Positions 50,321 through 59,396 of a stretch of 64,000 nt of DNA are shown here, piece by piece. Location of the stretch: contig NZ_BCVQ01000014.1 in NCBI RefSeq assembly GCF_001591825.1, positions 1 through 64,000 on the forward strand, written 5' to 3'. The first letter of the stretch is position 1. Each line of letters begins with the position of its first letter. The position numbers and the translations under genes are program-made. The notes under the pieces were generated by a model that did no database searches, was not told where the DNA came from, and was given only the letters and a program-made list of their open reading frames with translations. This DNA is from Rossellomorea vietnamensis NBRC 101237 (GTDB taxonomy: Bacteria; Bacillota; Bacilli; Bacillales; Bacillaceae_B).

Positions 50321-51196
50321 ATGAATACAAGATCAATGATCTTTACACTATACGGGGACTATATTCGCCACTACGGAAATAAAATATGGATCGGCAGCTT
50401 GATTCGCCTGCTGAATGAATTTGGTCATAATGATCAGGCCGTTCGTGCCGCGATTTCCCGGATGAACAAGCAGGGATGGGTCCAGGCAGAGAAACAAGGG
50501 AACAAGAGCTATTACTCCCTGACTGAACGCGGCGAGGTCCGCATGGAAGAAGCGGCAAACAGGATATTTAAGCTGAAGCCTGAGCAATGGGACGGAAAAT
50601 GGAGGATCCTCATGTATTCCATTCCCGAAGAAATCAGGAGTATCCGTGATGAACTGAGAAAAGAACTGGTTTGGAGCGGATTTGGAACGCTGTCGACAAG
50701 TACGTGGATTTCTCCCAACAACCTGGAGAAGCAGGTGCAATCCCTTATTGATAAATACGATATTAAAGAGTACGTCGATTTCTTCATCGCAGAACACAAA
50801 GGTCCGAATGAAAATCAACGGCTAATAGAAAAAAGCTGGGATCTGAATGAAATCAATGACCGATACCAGGAATTCATTTCCCGATACAGCCAACAATACA
50901 TGATTGATAAGAGTAAAATCAGTAAAGGACAAATGAGCGATGCCGAATGCTTCGTGGAAAGAACGAAGCTCGTCCATGAATACCGAAAATTCCTCTTCGT
51001 CGACCCAGGCCTGCCGGAAGAACTCCTGCCTGAAAAATGGCTCGGAGCCCACGCAGCCACTCTGTTCGGAGAATACTACAAAGAACTCGCAGAGCCGGCA
51101 TCCCGATTCTTTGAAAGTGTATTCGAAGACGGAAACGAACTGAAGAACAAAGATGTGAGCTATAACGTCATGACACATCCGTTATTGCTTGATTGA
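50321..51196 (+). CDS. paaX: PaaX-family transcriptional repressor
   Basis: 291-aa regulator. The N-terminal winged helix carries the family pattern MIFTLYGDYIRHYGNKIWIGSLIRLLNEFGHNDQAVRAAISRMNKQGWVQAEKQGNKSYYSLTERG (residues 7-70). The middle DGKWRILMYSIPEEIRSIRDELRKELVWSGFGTLSTSTWISP and the C-terminal FVDPGLPEELLPEKWLG are also typical. PaaX represses the paa genes and is released by phenylacetyl-CoA. A 27-nt element shared with the paa and ABC promoters lies upstream of it. AAAGGAGAGG RBS. Confidence 0.93.
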   Translation: MNTRSMIFTLYGDYIRHYGNKIWIGSLIRLLNEFGHNDQAVRAAISRMNKQGWVQAEKQGNKSYYSLTERGEVRMEEAANRIFKLKPEQWDGKWRILMYSIPEEIRSIRDELRKELVWSGFGTLSTSTWISPNNLEKQVQSLIDKYDIKEYVDFFIAEHKGPNENQRLIEKSWDLNEINDRYQEFISRYSQQYMIDKSKISKGQMSDAECFVERTKLVHEYRKFLFVDPGLPEELLPEKWLGAHAATLFGEYYKELAEPASRFFESVFEDGNELKNKDVSYNVMTHPLLLD

Positions 51197-51197
51197 A

Positions 51198-51237
51198 AAA
51201 AACCACCTGCCGTTTTGAATAGGCAGGTGGTTTTTTT
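51198..51237 (+). terminator. Terminator after paaX
   Basis: AACCACCTGCC pairs with GGCAGGTGGTT over about 10 nt, then seven T. A GAGGGACGGACCT repeat copy starts right after it (51238-51250). Confidence 0.88.
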
Positions 51238-51322
51238 GAGGGACGGACCTCTTGAATTTGACGAAGGCTCTTGTCGAACAATCCCAAAAAGTATAACATA
51301 AATTTAACGAAGGGGGATTATA

Positions 51323-52279
51323 ATGAATAACCTAACGAACGTCTTACATATAAAATATCCTATCATTCAAGGAGGCATGGGGAACATCAGCAATGCCCCT
51401 TTGACGGCGGCAATTTCTGAAGCAGGAGCACTTGGAACGATCGGAGTCGGGACCATGGACGTGGAGGAAGTGGAAGCGATCATCGTGGAAACAAAAAAGA
51501 GAACCAGCAAGCCTTTCGCCCTGAACATCCCGATTTCCATCACACCGCATCTGAAGGAGATGGTTCGTTTAGTGGTGACACACGGCATACCTGTCGTTTC
51601 CTTATCAGCGGGAAATCCATCCCCGCTCATTCCTTATTTTCATGAGCACAATGTAAAGGTGATCTGTGTCGTCGCTTCGAAAAAACAGGGAAAGAAAGCG
51701 GAAGAGGCAGGTGCGGATGTGATCGTCGCGGAAGGATATGAAGCCGCCGGGATCAACTCCAATCTGGAAACGACCACTCTGGCCCTTATTCCTCAGCTCG
51801 TGGATACGGTAAAGATTCCGGTGGTGGCAGCAGGTGGGATCGGTGATGGACGGGGACTTGCTTCCATGCTTGCCCTTGGTGCGAGCGGAGTGCAGATGGG
51901 GACACGGTTCATCGCGACCAAGGAAGCTCCTTTTCATGAAAACTACAAGTCTACCCTGGTGGATGCAAAGGACGATAGCACGGTCATCGTGGGCCGTTCT
52001 GTCGGCAGGGTGAGACGTGTGATGAAGACACCTTATGCAGATGGGTTGCTTCAAAAAGAGCGGGAGGGGGTCGCTCCTGATGAGTTCAACCACATGACAT
52101 CCGAGGATCATCACCGGATTGGGGCACTTGAAGGGAAACTGGATCAGGGCTTCATCAACGGCGGGCAGGTGTCCGGTTTAGTAGAGGATATTCCAACGGT
52201 AGAGGTGCTGATCGAAAGAATGATGAGCGATGCAAACAGGATTTTCAGAGAGCTTTCCAGCTACGGAATGCGTTCTTAA
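51323..52279 (+). CDS. Nitronate monooxygenase / FabK-like flavoprotein
   Basis: 318-aa FMN-dependent TIM-barrel enzyme. The N-terminal IKYPIIQGGMGNISNAPLTAAISEAGALGTIG is the NMO/FabK signature. VICVVASKKQGKKAEEAGADVIVAEGYEAAG and the phosphate-binding VVAAGGIGDGRGLASMLALGASGVQMGTRF complete it. Members oxidise nitronates or act as enoyl reductases. It sits between paaX and the ABC importer, so a link with aromatic or nitro-compound catabolism is possible but unproven. AAGGGGG RBS; no shared operon element before it. Confidence 0.83.
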   Translation: MNNLTNVLHIKYPIIQGGMGNISNAPLTAAISEAGALGTIGVGTMDVEEVEAIIVETKKRTSKPFALNIPISITPHLKEMVRLVVTHGIPVVSLSAGNPSPLIPYFHEHNVKVICVVASKKQGKKAEEAGADVIVAEGYEAAGINSNLETTTLALIPQLVDTVKIPVVAAGGIGDGRGLASMLALGASGVQMGTRFIATKEAPFHENYKSTLVDAKDDSTVIVGRSVGRVRRVMKTPYADGLLQKEREGVAPDEFNHMTSEDHHRIGALEGKLDQGFINGGQVSGLVEDIPTVEVLIERMMSDANRIFRELSSYGMRS

Positions 52280-52293
52280 TAGATTAAAGTTTT

Positions 52294-52330
52294 CTAAGCG
52301 CTGCTCCTTTTAGTGAGGGCGCTTTTTTTG
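52294..52330 (+). terminator. Intrinsic terminator after the flavoprotein gene
   Basis: AAGCGC pairs with GCGCTT with an inner CTCC/GAGG pairing, ending in a seven-T run. Confidence 0.65.
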
Positions 52331-52487
52331 GGTGGAGCTCGCAAAGTGGCACAGCTTCAACATCCCCCATCATAGATTCTATCCTCATGTCAGAAAGCTA
52401 TTGCACAAAAATTTTCCTCAACTTCCTCTAGAAATTCCCCCCAAGACCGACTATACTAGTATTAATTTTTAAATTTTCCGAATATTA

Positions 52488-52543
52488 TTGACTATTTTGT
52501 GACTGGAGTGATAATATAACGTTGTATTTACGTTCGTTCATAT
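52488..52543 (+). promoter_or_regulatory. Promoter and AACG-N7-TACG element of the ABC importer
   Basis: TTGACT (52488-52493), 18 nt, TAATAT (52512-52517). The element follows at once: AACG at 52518-52521 and TACG at 52529-52532. The rest of 52331-52616 shows no gene. Confidence 0.5.
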
Positions 52544-52616
52544 TTTTATCATACATGGATTTGCTAGTCTAGTAGACTACTGATCATATATCAGGAAGAG
52601 AAAAAGGGGGATTTCT

Positions 52617-53624
52617 GTGAAGAAGAAGAGTTTATTACTTGTTGTGATCTCTATGTTATTTGGAATGCTGATTCTATCAGGATGTGGTAGTGATAAGAGT
52701 TCCGGTGGTGGAGATGGTGAGAAGCAATATGTCATCGGGGTAACCCAGATTGTGGAACATCCATCACTGGATGCGGCATTTGAAGGTTTTAAGAAAGCAT
52801 TGGATGAAAACGGTTTCAAGGAAGGCGAAAACGTTAAGTATGATGTTCAAATCGCTCAAGGAGACCAAAGTAACTCACAAAGCATTGCGAAGAACTTTGT
52901 CGGGGACGGTGTAGACCTTATCTTTGCAAACTCTACCCCAAGTGCACAAACTGCCCTGAATGCAACGAAAGACATTCCAATCGTATTCACCTCTGTCACG
53001 GATCCTGTCGGTGCTGAACTGGTCAAGTCATTTGACGAGCCAGGTGAGAATATTACTGGTACGACGGATACTCACCCAGAAGCGATTTCAAAGACACTCC
53101 ACTTTATCACGGATGAAATGAAAGCGAAGAAAATCGGGATTGTCTATAATTCCGGAGAGCAAAATGCTGTCGTGCAGGTAGCTGAAGTGAATAAACTCGC
53201 GAAGGAAAAAGGCGTGGAAGTGGTTGAAGCAACGGTTTCAACGTCTGCAGATGTGAAACAGGCGACTGAATCCATGGTGGGAAGGGTCGATGCCCTTTAC
53301 ATCCCGAAAGATAACACAGTCGTTTCAGCCCTTGAGTCGGTCATCACGGTAGCGAATGAAAAGGATATTCCTCTATTCGTCGGGGAACTCGATTCATTGA
53401 AAAAAGGAGCCATTGCTGCAAGTGGATTCAACTATGAAGATCTTGGTTACCAAACCGGGTTGATGGCGGTGAAGATCTTAAAAGGAGAGAAAAAACCTTC
53501 TGAACTCCCTGTGCAGGCTCCGGAAAACTTCGAGTTGATGTTCAATAAAGCGGCAGCTGAAGAACAAGGTGTGGAAGTACAGGAAGCCTGGTCAGACCTT
53601 GGGAAGTTTATCGAAGAAAAATAG
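52617..53624 (+). CDS. ABC importer substrate-binding lipoprotein (TrpX-like)
   Basis: 335 aa, extracytoplasmic. The signal peptide ends in the lipobox LILSGCGSD (Cys near residue 23). The mature part follows the ABC_sub_bind pattern: VIGVTQIVEHPSLDAAFEGFKKALDENGFKEG, NFVGDGVDLIFANSTPSAQTALNATKDIPIVFTSVTDPVGAELV and IGIVYNSGEQNAV. The related TrpX of Gram-positive bacteria binds aromatic amino acids. The start is GTG 52617 with AAAAGGGGG. It heads a three-gene importer operon; the shared regulatory element suggests the substrate is an aromatic compound. Confidence 0.88.
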   Translation: MKKKSLLLVVISMLFGMLILSGCGSDKSSGGGDGEKQYVIGVTQIVEHPSLDAAFEGFKKALDENGFKEGENVKYDVQIAQGDQSNSQSIAKNFVGDGVDLIFANSTPSAQTALNATKDIPIVFTSVTDPVGAELVKSFDEPGENITGTTDTHPEAISKTLHFITDEMKAKKIGIVYNSGEQNAVVQVAEVNKLAKEKGVEVVEATVSTSADVKQATESMVGRVDALYIPKDNTVVSALESVITVANEKDIPLFVGELDSLKKGAIAASGFNYEDLGYQTGLMAVKILKGEKKPSELPVQAPENFELMFNKAAAEEQGVEVQEAWSDLGKFIEEK

Positions 53625-53640
53625 GAAGGGATGATGATTC

Positions 53641-54669
53641 GTGCCAACAGCAATATTCGCATCCTTTGAATCTGGAATCATTTACGCTATTATGGCCCTC
53701 GGAGTCTATCTGTCCTTTCGGATATTGGATTTTCCTGATTTAACAGTCGATGGCAGCTTCGTAACAGGGGCCGCTGTCGCTGCAACCATGATTGTCAGTG
53801 GCGTAAACCCCGTCATCGCAACGATTACGGCGATAGTGATCGGATTTGTAGCAGGATGTATAACAGGTTTACTTCATACGTTTGGTAAAATTAATGCCTT
53901 ATTATCAGGGATCTTGATGATGATCGCCCTTTATTCCATCAATCTTCGGATCATGGGGAGATCGAATGTACCCCTGCTCAGTCAGGATACTGCGTTTACA
54001 GGGATAGAAGGATTCTGGTCCCCTCTTGGAATTGACGCCGCCCTTAATAAAGTATGGACAGGCATCGGGCTTGGGGAGCCAGTTCCGGGAACATGGAGCA
54101 TTCTGTTCATCATGACGATCATTACACTGGTGATCAAATTTTTGACAGACGCATTTTTGAAAACGGAAATCGGGTTGGCGTTGAGAGCTACAGGGGATAA
54201 TCAGAGGATGATCCGCAGCTTCTCTGCCAATACGAATCTGATGATCATTCTCGGATTGGGGATCTCGAATGGGATGGTGGCACTATCCGGTGCCCTGATC
54301 GCCCAGTACAGCCGTTTTGCCGACGTCGGAATGGGGATCGGGATGATCATCATCGGGCTCGCTTCTGTCATCATCGGAGAAGCATTATTCGGAACGAAGA
54401 CGATTGCCCGTACGACCTTAGCCGTTATCGGCGGGGCAATCATCTACCGATTGGTCGTTTCCATGGCTCTCCGTGTGGATTTTCTTGAAACAGGAGATAT
54501 GAAGCTGATCACGGCGACCATCGTCATTCTGGCCCTTGTCATGCCTAAGGTGATGGATCGTTACAAGGATAAGAAACGAAAGGCGCAGCGGATGGCGGAA
54601 CGGGTAAACCAAACGTCGATTTCAGAGAGAAAGGGTGATGGCGGTGTTACAATTAAATCGAATTCATAA
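53641..54669 (+). CDS. ABC importer permease (TrpY-like)
   Basis: 342-aa membrane protein with eight to nine helices of the branched-chain-type (LivH-like) permease superfamily. Recognisable parts are ALGVYLSFRILDFPDLTVDGSFVTGAAV and LGLGISNGMVALSGALIAQYSRFADVGMGIGMIIIGLASVIIGEALFG, the latter providing the coupling-helix region. The tail is basic and runs into the next gene. GTG 53641 is preceded by GGAAGGGATG. It overlaps the ATPase gene by 32 nt, so the two are translationally coupled. Confidence 0.88.
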   Translation: MPTAIFASFESGIIYAIMALGVYLSFRILDFPDLTVDGSFVTGAAVAATMIVSGVNPVIATITAIVIGFVAGCITGLLHTFGKINALLSGILMMIALYSINLRIMGRSNVPLLSQDTAFTGIEGFWSPLGIDAALNKVWTGIGLGEPVPGTWSILFIMTIITLVIKFLTDAFLKTEIGLALRATGDNQRMIRSFSANTNLMIILGLGISNGMVALSGALIAQYSRFADVGMGIGMIIIGLASVIIGEALFGTKTIARTTLAVIGGAIIYRLVVSMALRVDFLETGDMKLITATIVILALVMPKVMDRYKDKKRKAQRMAERVNQTSISERKGDGGVTIKSNS

Positions 54670-55438
54670 AGTATTCAATGAAGGGACACCCGATGAGAAA
54701 ATCGCCCTTGATGATATTCAGCTCTCTCTGAAACCAGGTGATTTCGTGACGGTCATCGGGAGTAATGGAGCCGGGAAATCGACACTGATGAACATCGTCT
54801 CAGGGGTGTTGATCCCTGATATCGGAAATGTGTTGATCGATGACCACGAGGTATCGAAGGTTTCTGAGTATAAACGTTCAAAGCTCATTGGCCGCGTATT
54901 CCAGGATCCCATGGCAGGGACGGCGCCATCCATGACCATAGAAGAGAACCTGGCCATGGCGTATTCACGCAACCGGACGAGGACCTTCAGGATGGGGGTC
55001 ACGAAAAAGCGGAAAGTGTTCTTTAAAGAAGTACTTGAAACCCTTCATCTCGGACTTGAAAACCGTCTGAATGCCAAGGTGGGATTATTGTCAGGTGGAG
55101 AACGGCAGGCTCTTTCCCTATTGATGGCGACCTTCACAGAGCCATCGATCCTGCTATTGGACGAACACACGGCTGCTCTTGATCCGGCCCGTGCGGATCT
55201 GATTACGAACCTGACAAAGGAAATTGTTGAGAAGTACAAGCTCACTACATTGATGGTCACCCATAACATGCAGCAGGCCCTGGATCTCGGGAACCGCTTG
55301 ATCATGATGGATAAGGGACAGATCATCCTTGAAGTGAATGAAGAACAGAAGAAGCATCTCACCGTCGAAGGATTGCTTCACGAATTCCAGAGGATCCGTG
55401 GCAGTCAACTGGCAAGTGATCGGGCACTTCTTTCATAG
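54638..55438 (+). CDS. ABC importer ATP-binding protein (TrpZ-like)
   Basis: 266-aa ATPase. Walker A is GSNGAGKST (near residue 37), the signature is GLLSGGERQALSLLM, Walker B is ILLLDEHTAALDP and the switch His is in LMVTHNMQQAL. The DEHTAALD variant (His after Glu) is common in this importer branch. ATG 54638 and GTG 54635 both follow AGAAAGGG inside the permease gene. Third and last gene of the importer operon, followed by a terminator. Confidence 0.9.
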   Translation: MAVLQLNRIHKVFNEGTPDEKIALDDIQLSLKPGDFVTVIGSNGAGKSTLMNIVSGVLIPDIGNVLIDDHEVSKVSEYKRSKLIGRVFQDPMAGTAPSMTIEENLAMAYSRNRTRTFRMGVTKKRKVFFKEVLETLHLGLENRLNAKVGLLSGGERQALSLLMATFTEPSILLLDEHTAALDPARADLITNLTKEIVEKYKLTTLMVTHNMQQALDLGNRLIMMDKGQIILEVNEEQKKHLTVEGLLHEFQRIRGSQLASDRALLS

Positions 55439-55465
55439 AATATAAAAAGAGTAAACAACCTTCTG

Positions 55466-55502
55466 TAAAAAGCAACGGGACTTTGGTTCCGTTGCTTTTT
55501 TG
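55466..55502 (+). terminator. Terminator of the ABC importer operon
   Basis: AAAAGCAACGG pairs with CCGTTGCTTTT across about 9 nt, ending in TTTTTT. Confidence 0.85.
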
Positions 55503-55565
55503 CGTTAATAGAGTCACTATGCATAACTTATATTAATATAATATTTTAAATATTTTAACAATTTA

Positions 55566-55621
55566 TTGACTATTTATAAAACAAAATGTTATTATATCGT
55601 TGAATTAACGTTATATAAAAA
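55566..55621 (+). promoter_or_regulatory. Promoter and ATCG-N7-AACG element of the thioesterase-PheDH operon
   Basis: TTGACT (55566-55571), 18 nt, TATTAT (55590-55595). The element overlaps the -10 box: ATCG at 55596-55599 and AACG at 55607-55610, followed by TTATATAAAA as before paaK. Confidence 0.5.
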
Positions 55622-55653
55622 TGTATGATTCGTTGGTTTAAAGGGGGAAAGCA

Positions 55654-56049
55654 ATGAAGTCTGGATTAGCAGTAGGACATACCGCCGTTATTACGACTGA
55701 AGTCACCCCCGGCATGTATGCCCAGTTTGAAGGAAACGTGGTTCATCCCGTGTATTCAACGGTGTCGATGGTATATCACATGGAATGGGCATCCAGGAAA
55801 GTCATTCTACCCTATTTGGAAGATCACGAAGAAGGAATGGGGGCAGAGGTGAACGCCCGGCATGTGGCTCCGGCGAAAACAGGTTCCCTTCTTGAAATTA
55901 GAGCGAACGTTATTGAATATGAACGAAACGTCATCGTAACAGAAGTGACTGTCAGAGATAGAGAGAGTGGCAGACTCATCGGAAAAGGTGAAGTGAAGCA
56001 AGTGGTATTACCGAAAGAGATAATCAAAGAAAGAATACAAGATAGCTAG
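55654..56049 (+). CDS. FlK-like hot-dog thioesterase
   Basis: 131-aa acyl-CoA thioesterase of the fluoroacetyl-CoA thioesterase-like group. The pattern [27 protein letters not shown] and [24 protein letters not shown] supplies the active-site Thr, Glu and His candidates. It is first in an apparent operon with phenylalanine dehydrogenase and the 2-oxoacid dehydrogenase complex. Inference: it may hydrolyse phenylacetyl-CoA or dead-end acyl-CoA to free CoA, in the way PaaI/PaaY do elsewhere. AAAGGGGG RBS 7 nt before ATG 55654. Confidence 0.82.
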   Translation: MKSGLAVGHTAVITTEVTPGMYAQFEGNVVHPVYSTVSMVYHMEWASRKVILPYLEDHEEGMGAEVNARHVAPAKTGSLLEIRANVIEYERNVIVTEVTVRDRESGRLIGKGEVKQVVLPKEIIKERIQDS

Positions 56050-56087
56050 ATCCATTTAGGAAGCGGGTAGTAAAAGGAGGAAGCAAA

Positions 56088-57257
56088 GTGTCTAAAGTAT
56101 CGACTGAATTGAAAGCGGTTACAAACAGAGAGCTTGTAGGGGGAAATGATATGGATATGTTCCAGAAAATACAGAACCATGAACAGGTCGTTTTTTGCAA
56201 CGATGAGGAAACAGGGCTGAAAGCCATCATCGCCATACATAATACCACCCTCGGTCCAGCTCTTGGCGGATGCCGCATGAGACCTTATTCATCAGTAGAT
56301 GAAGCGCTTGAAGACGTCCTGCGCCTATCCAAAGGCATGACGTATAAATGTGCAGCGGCCGACGTCGACTTCGGTGGAGGGAAGGCGGTCATAATCGGAG
56401 ATCCGGAAAAAGATAAACATCCGGAGTTGTTCCGTGCCTTCGGTCAATTCGTCGAATCCCTTAATGGACGATTCTATACAGGGACGGATATGGGGACCAC
56501 GCCTGAAGATTTCGTTTATGCCTTGAAAGAGACAAATTGTATCGTCGGCGTCAATGAAGAGTACGGCGGAAGCGGTGATTCATCCATCCCGACAGCCATG
56601 GGCGTGATTTATGGGTTGCAGGCGACAAACCAAAATGTCTGGGGTTCGAAAGACCTTTATGGAAAAAGCTACGCTATTCAGGGGCTCGGGAAGGTCGGGT
56701 TTAAAGTAGCCGAGCGACTGCTGGAAGAGGGAGCAGATCTGTATGTAACGGATATCAGTCAGAAATCCATCGATCTATTGGTTGCGAAAGCGAAGAACAT
56801 GGGTGCGGCCATCAAAGTCGTATCGGGAGAGGAAATTTATTCTGTGGATGCGGATGTCTTCGTGCCATGTGCCATCGGGGGGGTCATCAACGATCACACG
56901 GTGGATCAGTTAAACGTAAAGGCGGTCGTGGGTTCTGCCAATAATCAGCTTTTAGATCTTTCCCATGGGCTGAAGCTACATGAAAAAGGGATCCTGTATG
57001 CCCCTGATTACATCGTCAATGCCGGAGGACTGATCCAGGTGGCGGACGAATTATATGAGCCGAACAAAGAACGGGTCCTTCAAAAGACAAGCGCCATTTA
57101 CAACAGCCTTCAAAACATCTATCTGCAGTCGGAAAATGAGCATATGACCACGGTGGAAGCGGCCAACCGTTTCTGCGAGGACCGGATTCACGCACGCACG
57201 AGAAGGAACAGCTTCTTCTCCCATGCGAAGCGCCCGAAGTGGTCGGTGAGAACGTAA
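56088..57257 (+). CDS. pdh: Phenylalanine dehydrogenase
   Basis: 389-aa NAD-dependent amino-acid dehydrogenase: L-Phe to phenylpyruvate and ammonia. I chose Phe over Leu dehydrogenase because of segments matching Bacillus PheDH as I recall it: GPALGGCRM (Leu enzymes have GGTRM), [11 protein letters not shown] and the C-terminal RRNSFF with KPKW-like ending RPKWSV. The catalytic Lys are in [19 protein letters not shown] and the Asp in [11 protein letters not shown]. The NAD fold has [11 protein letters not shown]. The start is GTG 56088, 7 nt after AAAGGAGG. Together with the next four genes it would give phenylacetyl-CoA. Confidence 0.88.
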   Translation: MSKVSTELKAVTNRELVGGNDMDMFQKIQNHEQVVFCNDEETGLKAIIAIHNTTLGPALGGCRMRPYSSVDEALEDVLRLSKGMTYKCAAADVDFGGGKAVIIGDPEKDKHPELFRAFGQFVESLNGRFYTGTDMGTTPEDFVYALKETNCIVGVNEEYGGSGDSSIPTAMGVIYGLQATNQNVWGSKDLYGKSYAIQGLGKVGFKVAERLLEEGADLYVTDISQKSIDLLVAKAKNMGAAIKVVSGEEIYSVDADVFVPCAIGGVINDHTVDQLNVKAVVGSANNQLLDLSHGLKLHEKGILYAPDYIVNAGGLIQVADELYEPNKERVLQKTSAIYNSLQNIYLQSENEHMTTVEAANRFCEDRIHARTRRNSFFSHAKRPKWSVRT

Positions 57258-57319
57258 ATCCAGGCAGTGTCATGATTATCCCGAATCTCCAACAATATTG
57301 CACCACACGAGGTGATGAA

Positions 57320-58384
57320 ATGATCGAGGAATTTCAATTGGTCCAAGTGATGGACCAACAAGGTCAACTGGTTCAAAGCGAGTATGAAAAAGATATTTCA
57401 GAAGAATTGGCCCGTACGTTTTACCGGCATCTCATCAGGATCCGCACCTTCGATCGTAAAGCCGTCAGCCTTCAGCGCCAGGGCCGTATCGGAACCTATG
57501 CACCCTATGAAGGTCAGGAGGCATCCCAAGTGGGGAGCGCCCTTGCCCTGCAGGAGAAAGACTGGTTATTTCCATCCTACCGCGATCATGGCGCAACCAT
57601 GACATTCGGACATTCGCTCCTTCATATCCTTCTTTTCTGGAAAGGGAGGAATGAAGGGTGTGTCCCTCCTGAAGGGAAGAATATCTTCACTCCAGGCATC
57701 CCGATTGCGACCCAGCTTCCACATGCGGTAGGCGCGGCTTTTGCTGAAAAGAGAAAAGGAACCCGGAATGCGGCCATTGTCTATTTCGGCGACGGCGCCA
57801 CTTCTGAGGGGGACTTTCATGAAGGAATGAATCTGGCAAGTGTGTGGGGGGCTCCGGTCGTCTTCTTCAATCAAAATAATCAATATGCCATATCTGTCCC
57901 CATGCACAAGCAAATGAAGACAAAGACCATTGCCCAGAAAGCCCTGGCCTACGATATCCCAAGCGTCCGCATCGACGGCAATGATATTTTTGCCGTTTAT
58001 TTTGAAACATTGAAAGCACTGGAGCGAGCAAGGAACGGGGACGGACCTACCTTGATCGAATCGGTGACATGGAGATACGGGGCCCATACGACAGCCGATG
58101 ATCCGACGAAGTACCGTAGCCAGCAGGAAAGCGAGTCCAGGCGTAAAGATAATGACCCTGTCGATCGTTTAACAAAATACATGGAGCTTAGGGGCTGGCT
58201 TGACGAGGAATGGACGGCTTCTGTCCAAAAGGAATGTGCGAAGGAAGTGGACCTTGCCGTCGACGAACTTGAATCTTATCCTGCCGCAGATCCGAGCCTG
58301 ATCTTTGATTATGTGTTTGCCAAACCGACATGGACGATACAGGAACAAAAAGAAAAGCTCCTTGAGCAATTGAGAGGTGAATAG
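57320..58384 (+). CDS. 2-oxoacid dehydrogenase E1 alpha subunit
   Basis: 354-aa thiamine-diphosphate enzyme subunit that decarboxylates a 2-oxo acid together with E1 beta. The ThDP motif is YFGDGATSEGDFHEGMNLASVWGAPVVFFNQNNQY (GDG...NN). Phosphorylation-loop-like WRYGAHTTADDPTKYR follows. It is most like the PdhA branch (SLQRQGRIGTYAPYEGQEASQ), so the substrate cannot be read off; the genetic link to PheDH points to phenylpyruvate. ATG 57320 has GAGGTGATGA just upstream; the reading from 57239 overlaps the PheDH 3' end. Confidence 0.88.
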   Translation: MIEEFQLVQVMDQQGQLVQSEYEKDISEELARTFYRHLIRIRTFDRKAVSLQRQGRIGTYAPYEGQEASQVGSALALQEKDWLFPSYRDHGATMTFGHSLLHILLFWKGRNEGCVPPEGKNIFTPGIPIATQLPHAVGAAFAEKRKGTRNAAIVYFGDGATSEGDFHEGMNLASVWGAPVVFFNQNNQYAISVPMHKQMKTKTIAQKALAYDIPSVRIDGNDIFAVYFETLKALERARNGDGPTLIESVTWRYGAHTTADDPTKYRSQQESESRRKDNDPVDRLTKYMELRGWLDEEWTASVQKECAKEVDLAVDELESYPAADPSLIFDYVFAKPTWTIQEQKEKLLEQLRGE

Positions 58385-58385
58385 A

Positions 58386-59381
58386 ATGAGCACCTTAACG
58401 AAAATGAAAACATTGACGATGGTTCAGGCCATCACGGATGCCATGAGAGTGATGCTCGAAGAAAACCAGGATGTCCTGTTAATGGGGGAGGATATCGGGA
58501 CGAACGGGGGAGTGTTCCGGGCGACTGACGGCCTGCAACAGGAATTCGGTGAAGACCGGGTGCTGGATACACCCTTAAGTGAAGCCGGCTTTATCGGTGC
58601 CGCCATCGGGATGGGGTTGAATGGATTCCGCCCGGTGACGGAGGTCCAGTTTTTAGGATTCATCTACCCGGCATATGAGCAGATCATGACCCATGCTTCC
58701 AGAATACGGGCACGCACACTCGGGTCTTTCACCTGCCCACTGGTCATAAGGGCTCCTTATGGGGCCGGGGTCCGGGCGCCGGAAATCCATTCCGACAGCA
58801 CAGAGGCGCTTTTCACTCACATGCCTGGAATCAAGGTTGTCTGTCCGGCCACACCGTATGATGCTAAAGGTCTTCTGATAGCAGCGATTGAAGACCCCGA
58901 TCCCGTCCTGTTCCTTGAGCCCATGAGATGCTACCGGTCTTCCAAAGAGGAAGTGCCGGAAGAGAAGTATACCGTGGAAATCGGGAAGGGAAAGGTAGTA
59001 GCAGAAGGTGAGGATGTCACGATCATTGCATGGGGCGCGATGGTGAAGATAGCCGAGGACGCAGCGAAGGAAGCGGCGGATAAAGGCATCTCCTGCGAGG
59101 TGCTTGACCTCAGAACCCTCTACCCCCTTGATAAGGATCTGATCTCAAACTCTGTCCAGAAGACGGGGAGAACCGTTATCGTCCACGAAGCCCATGCAAC
59201 GGGTGGGGTTGGAAATGATGTGCTTGCGATCATCAATGACAAATCCTTTTTATATCAAAAAGCGCCTACAGAGCGCGTAACAGGATTCGATACACCTGTC
59301 CCGTATTTCGGATTTGAAGATTTCTATTTGCCTGACAGTAAACGAGTGCTTGCTGCAGTGGAGAAAGTGGCGCGCTATTAG
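58386..59381 (+). CDS. 2-oxoacid dehydrogenase E1 beta subunit
   Basis: 331-aa partner of E1 alpha that completes the ThDP site. Typical blocks: MVQAITDAMRVMLEENQDVLLMGEDIGTNGGVFRATDGLQQEFGEDRVLDTPLSEAGFIGAAIGMGLNGFRPVTEVQFLGF, which holds the ThDP-binding Glu, and IRAPYGAGVRAPEIHSDSTEALFTHMPGIKVVCPATPYDAKGLL. The end is VTGFDTPVPYFGFEDFYLPD. It starts 2 nt after E1 alpha stops, behind GAGAGGTGA, and E2 follows 15 nt later. Confidence 0.92.
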   Translation: MSTLTKMKTLTMVQAITDAMRVMLEENQDVLLMGEDIGTNGGVFRATDGLQQEFGEDRVLDTPLSEAGFIGAAIGMGLNGFRPVTEVQFLGFIYPAYEQIMTHASRIRARTLGSFTCPLVIRAPYGAGVRAPEIHSDSTEALFTHMPGIKVVCPATPYDAKGLLIAAIEDPDPVLFLEPMRCYRSSKEEVPEEKYTVEIGKGKVVAEGEDVTIIAWGAMVKIAEDAAKEAADKGISCEVLDLRTLYPLDKDLISNSVQKTGRTVIVHEAHATGGVGNDVLAIINDKSFLYQKAPTERVTGFDTPVPYFGFEDFYLPDSKRVLAAVEKVARY

Positions 59382-59396
59382 ACAAGGAGGGAGTCC

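Noticed and set aside
56088-57257. Leucine dehydrogenase as the identity of the amino-acid dehydrogenase
   Set aside because: GGCRM instead of [16 protein letters not shown] and the RRNSFF/PKW C-terminus match phenylalanine dehydrogenase better. An enzyme assay would settle it.
57566-58087. 173-codon minus-strand ORF
   Set aside because: Shadow of E1 alpha; no RBS and no recognisable domain.
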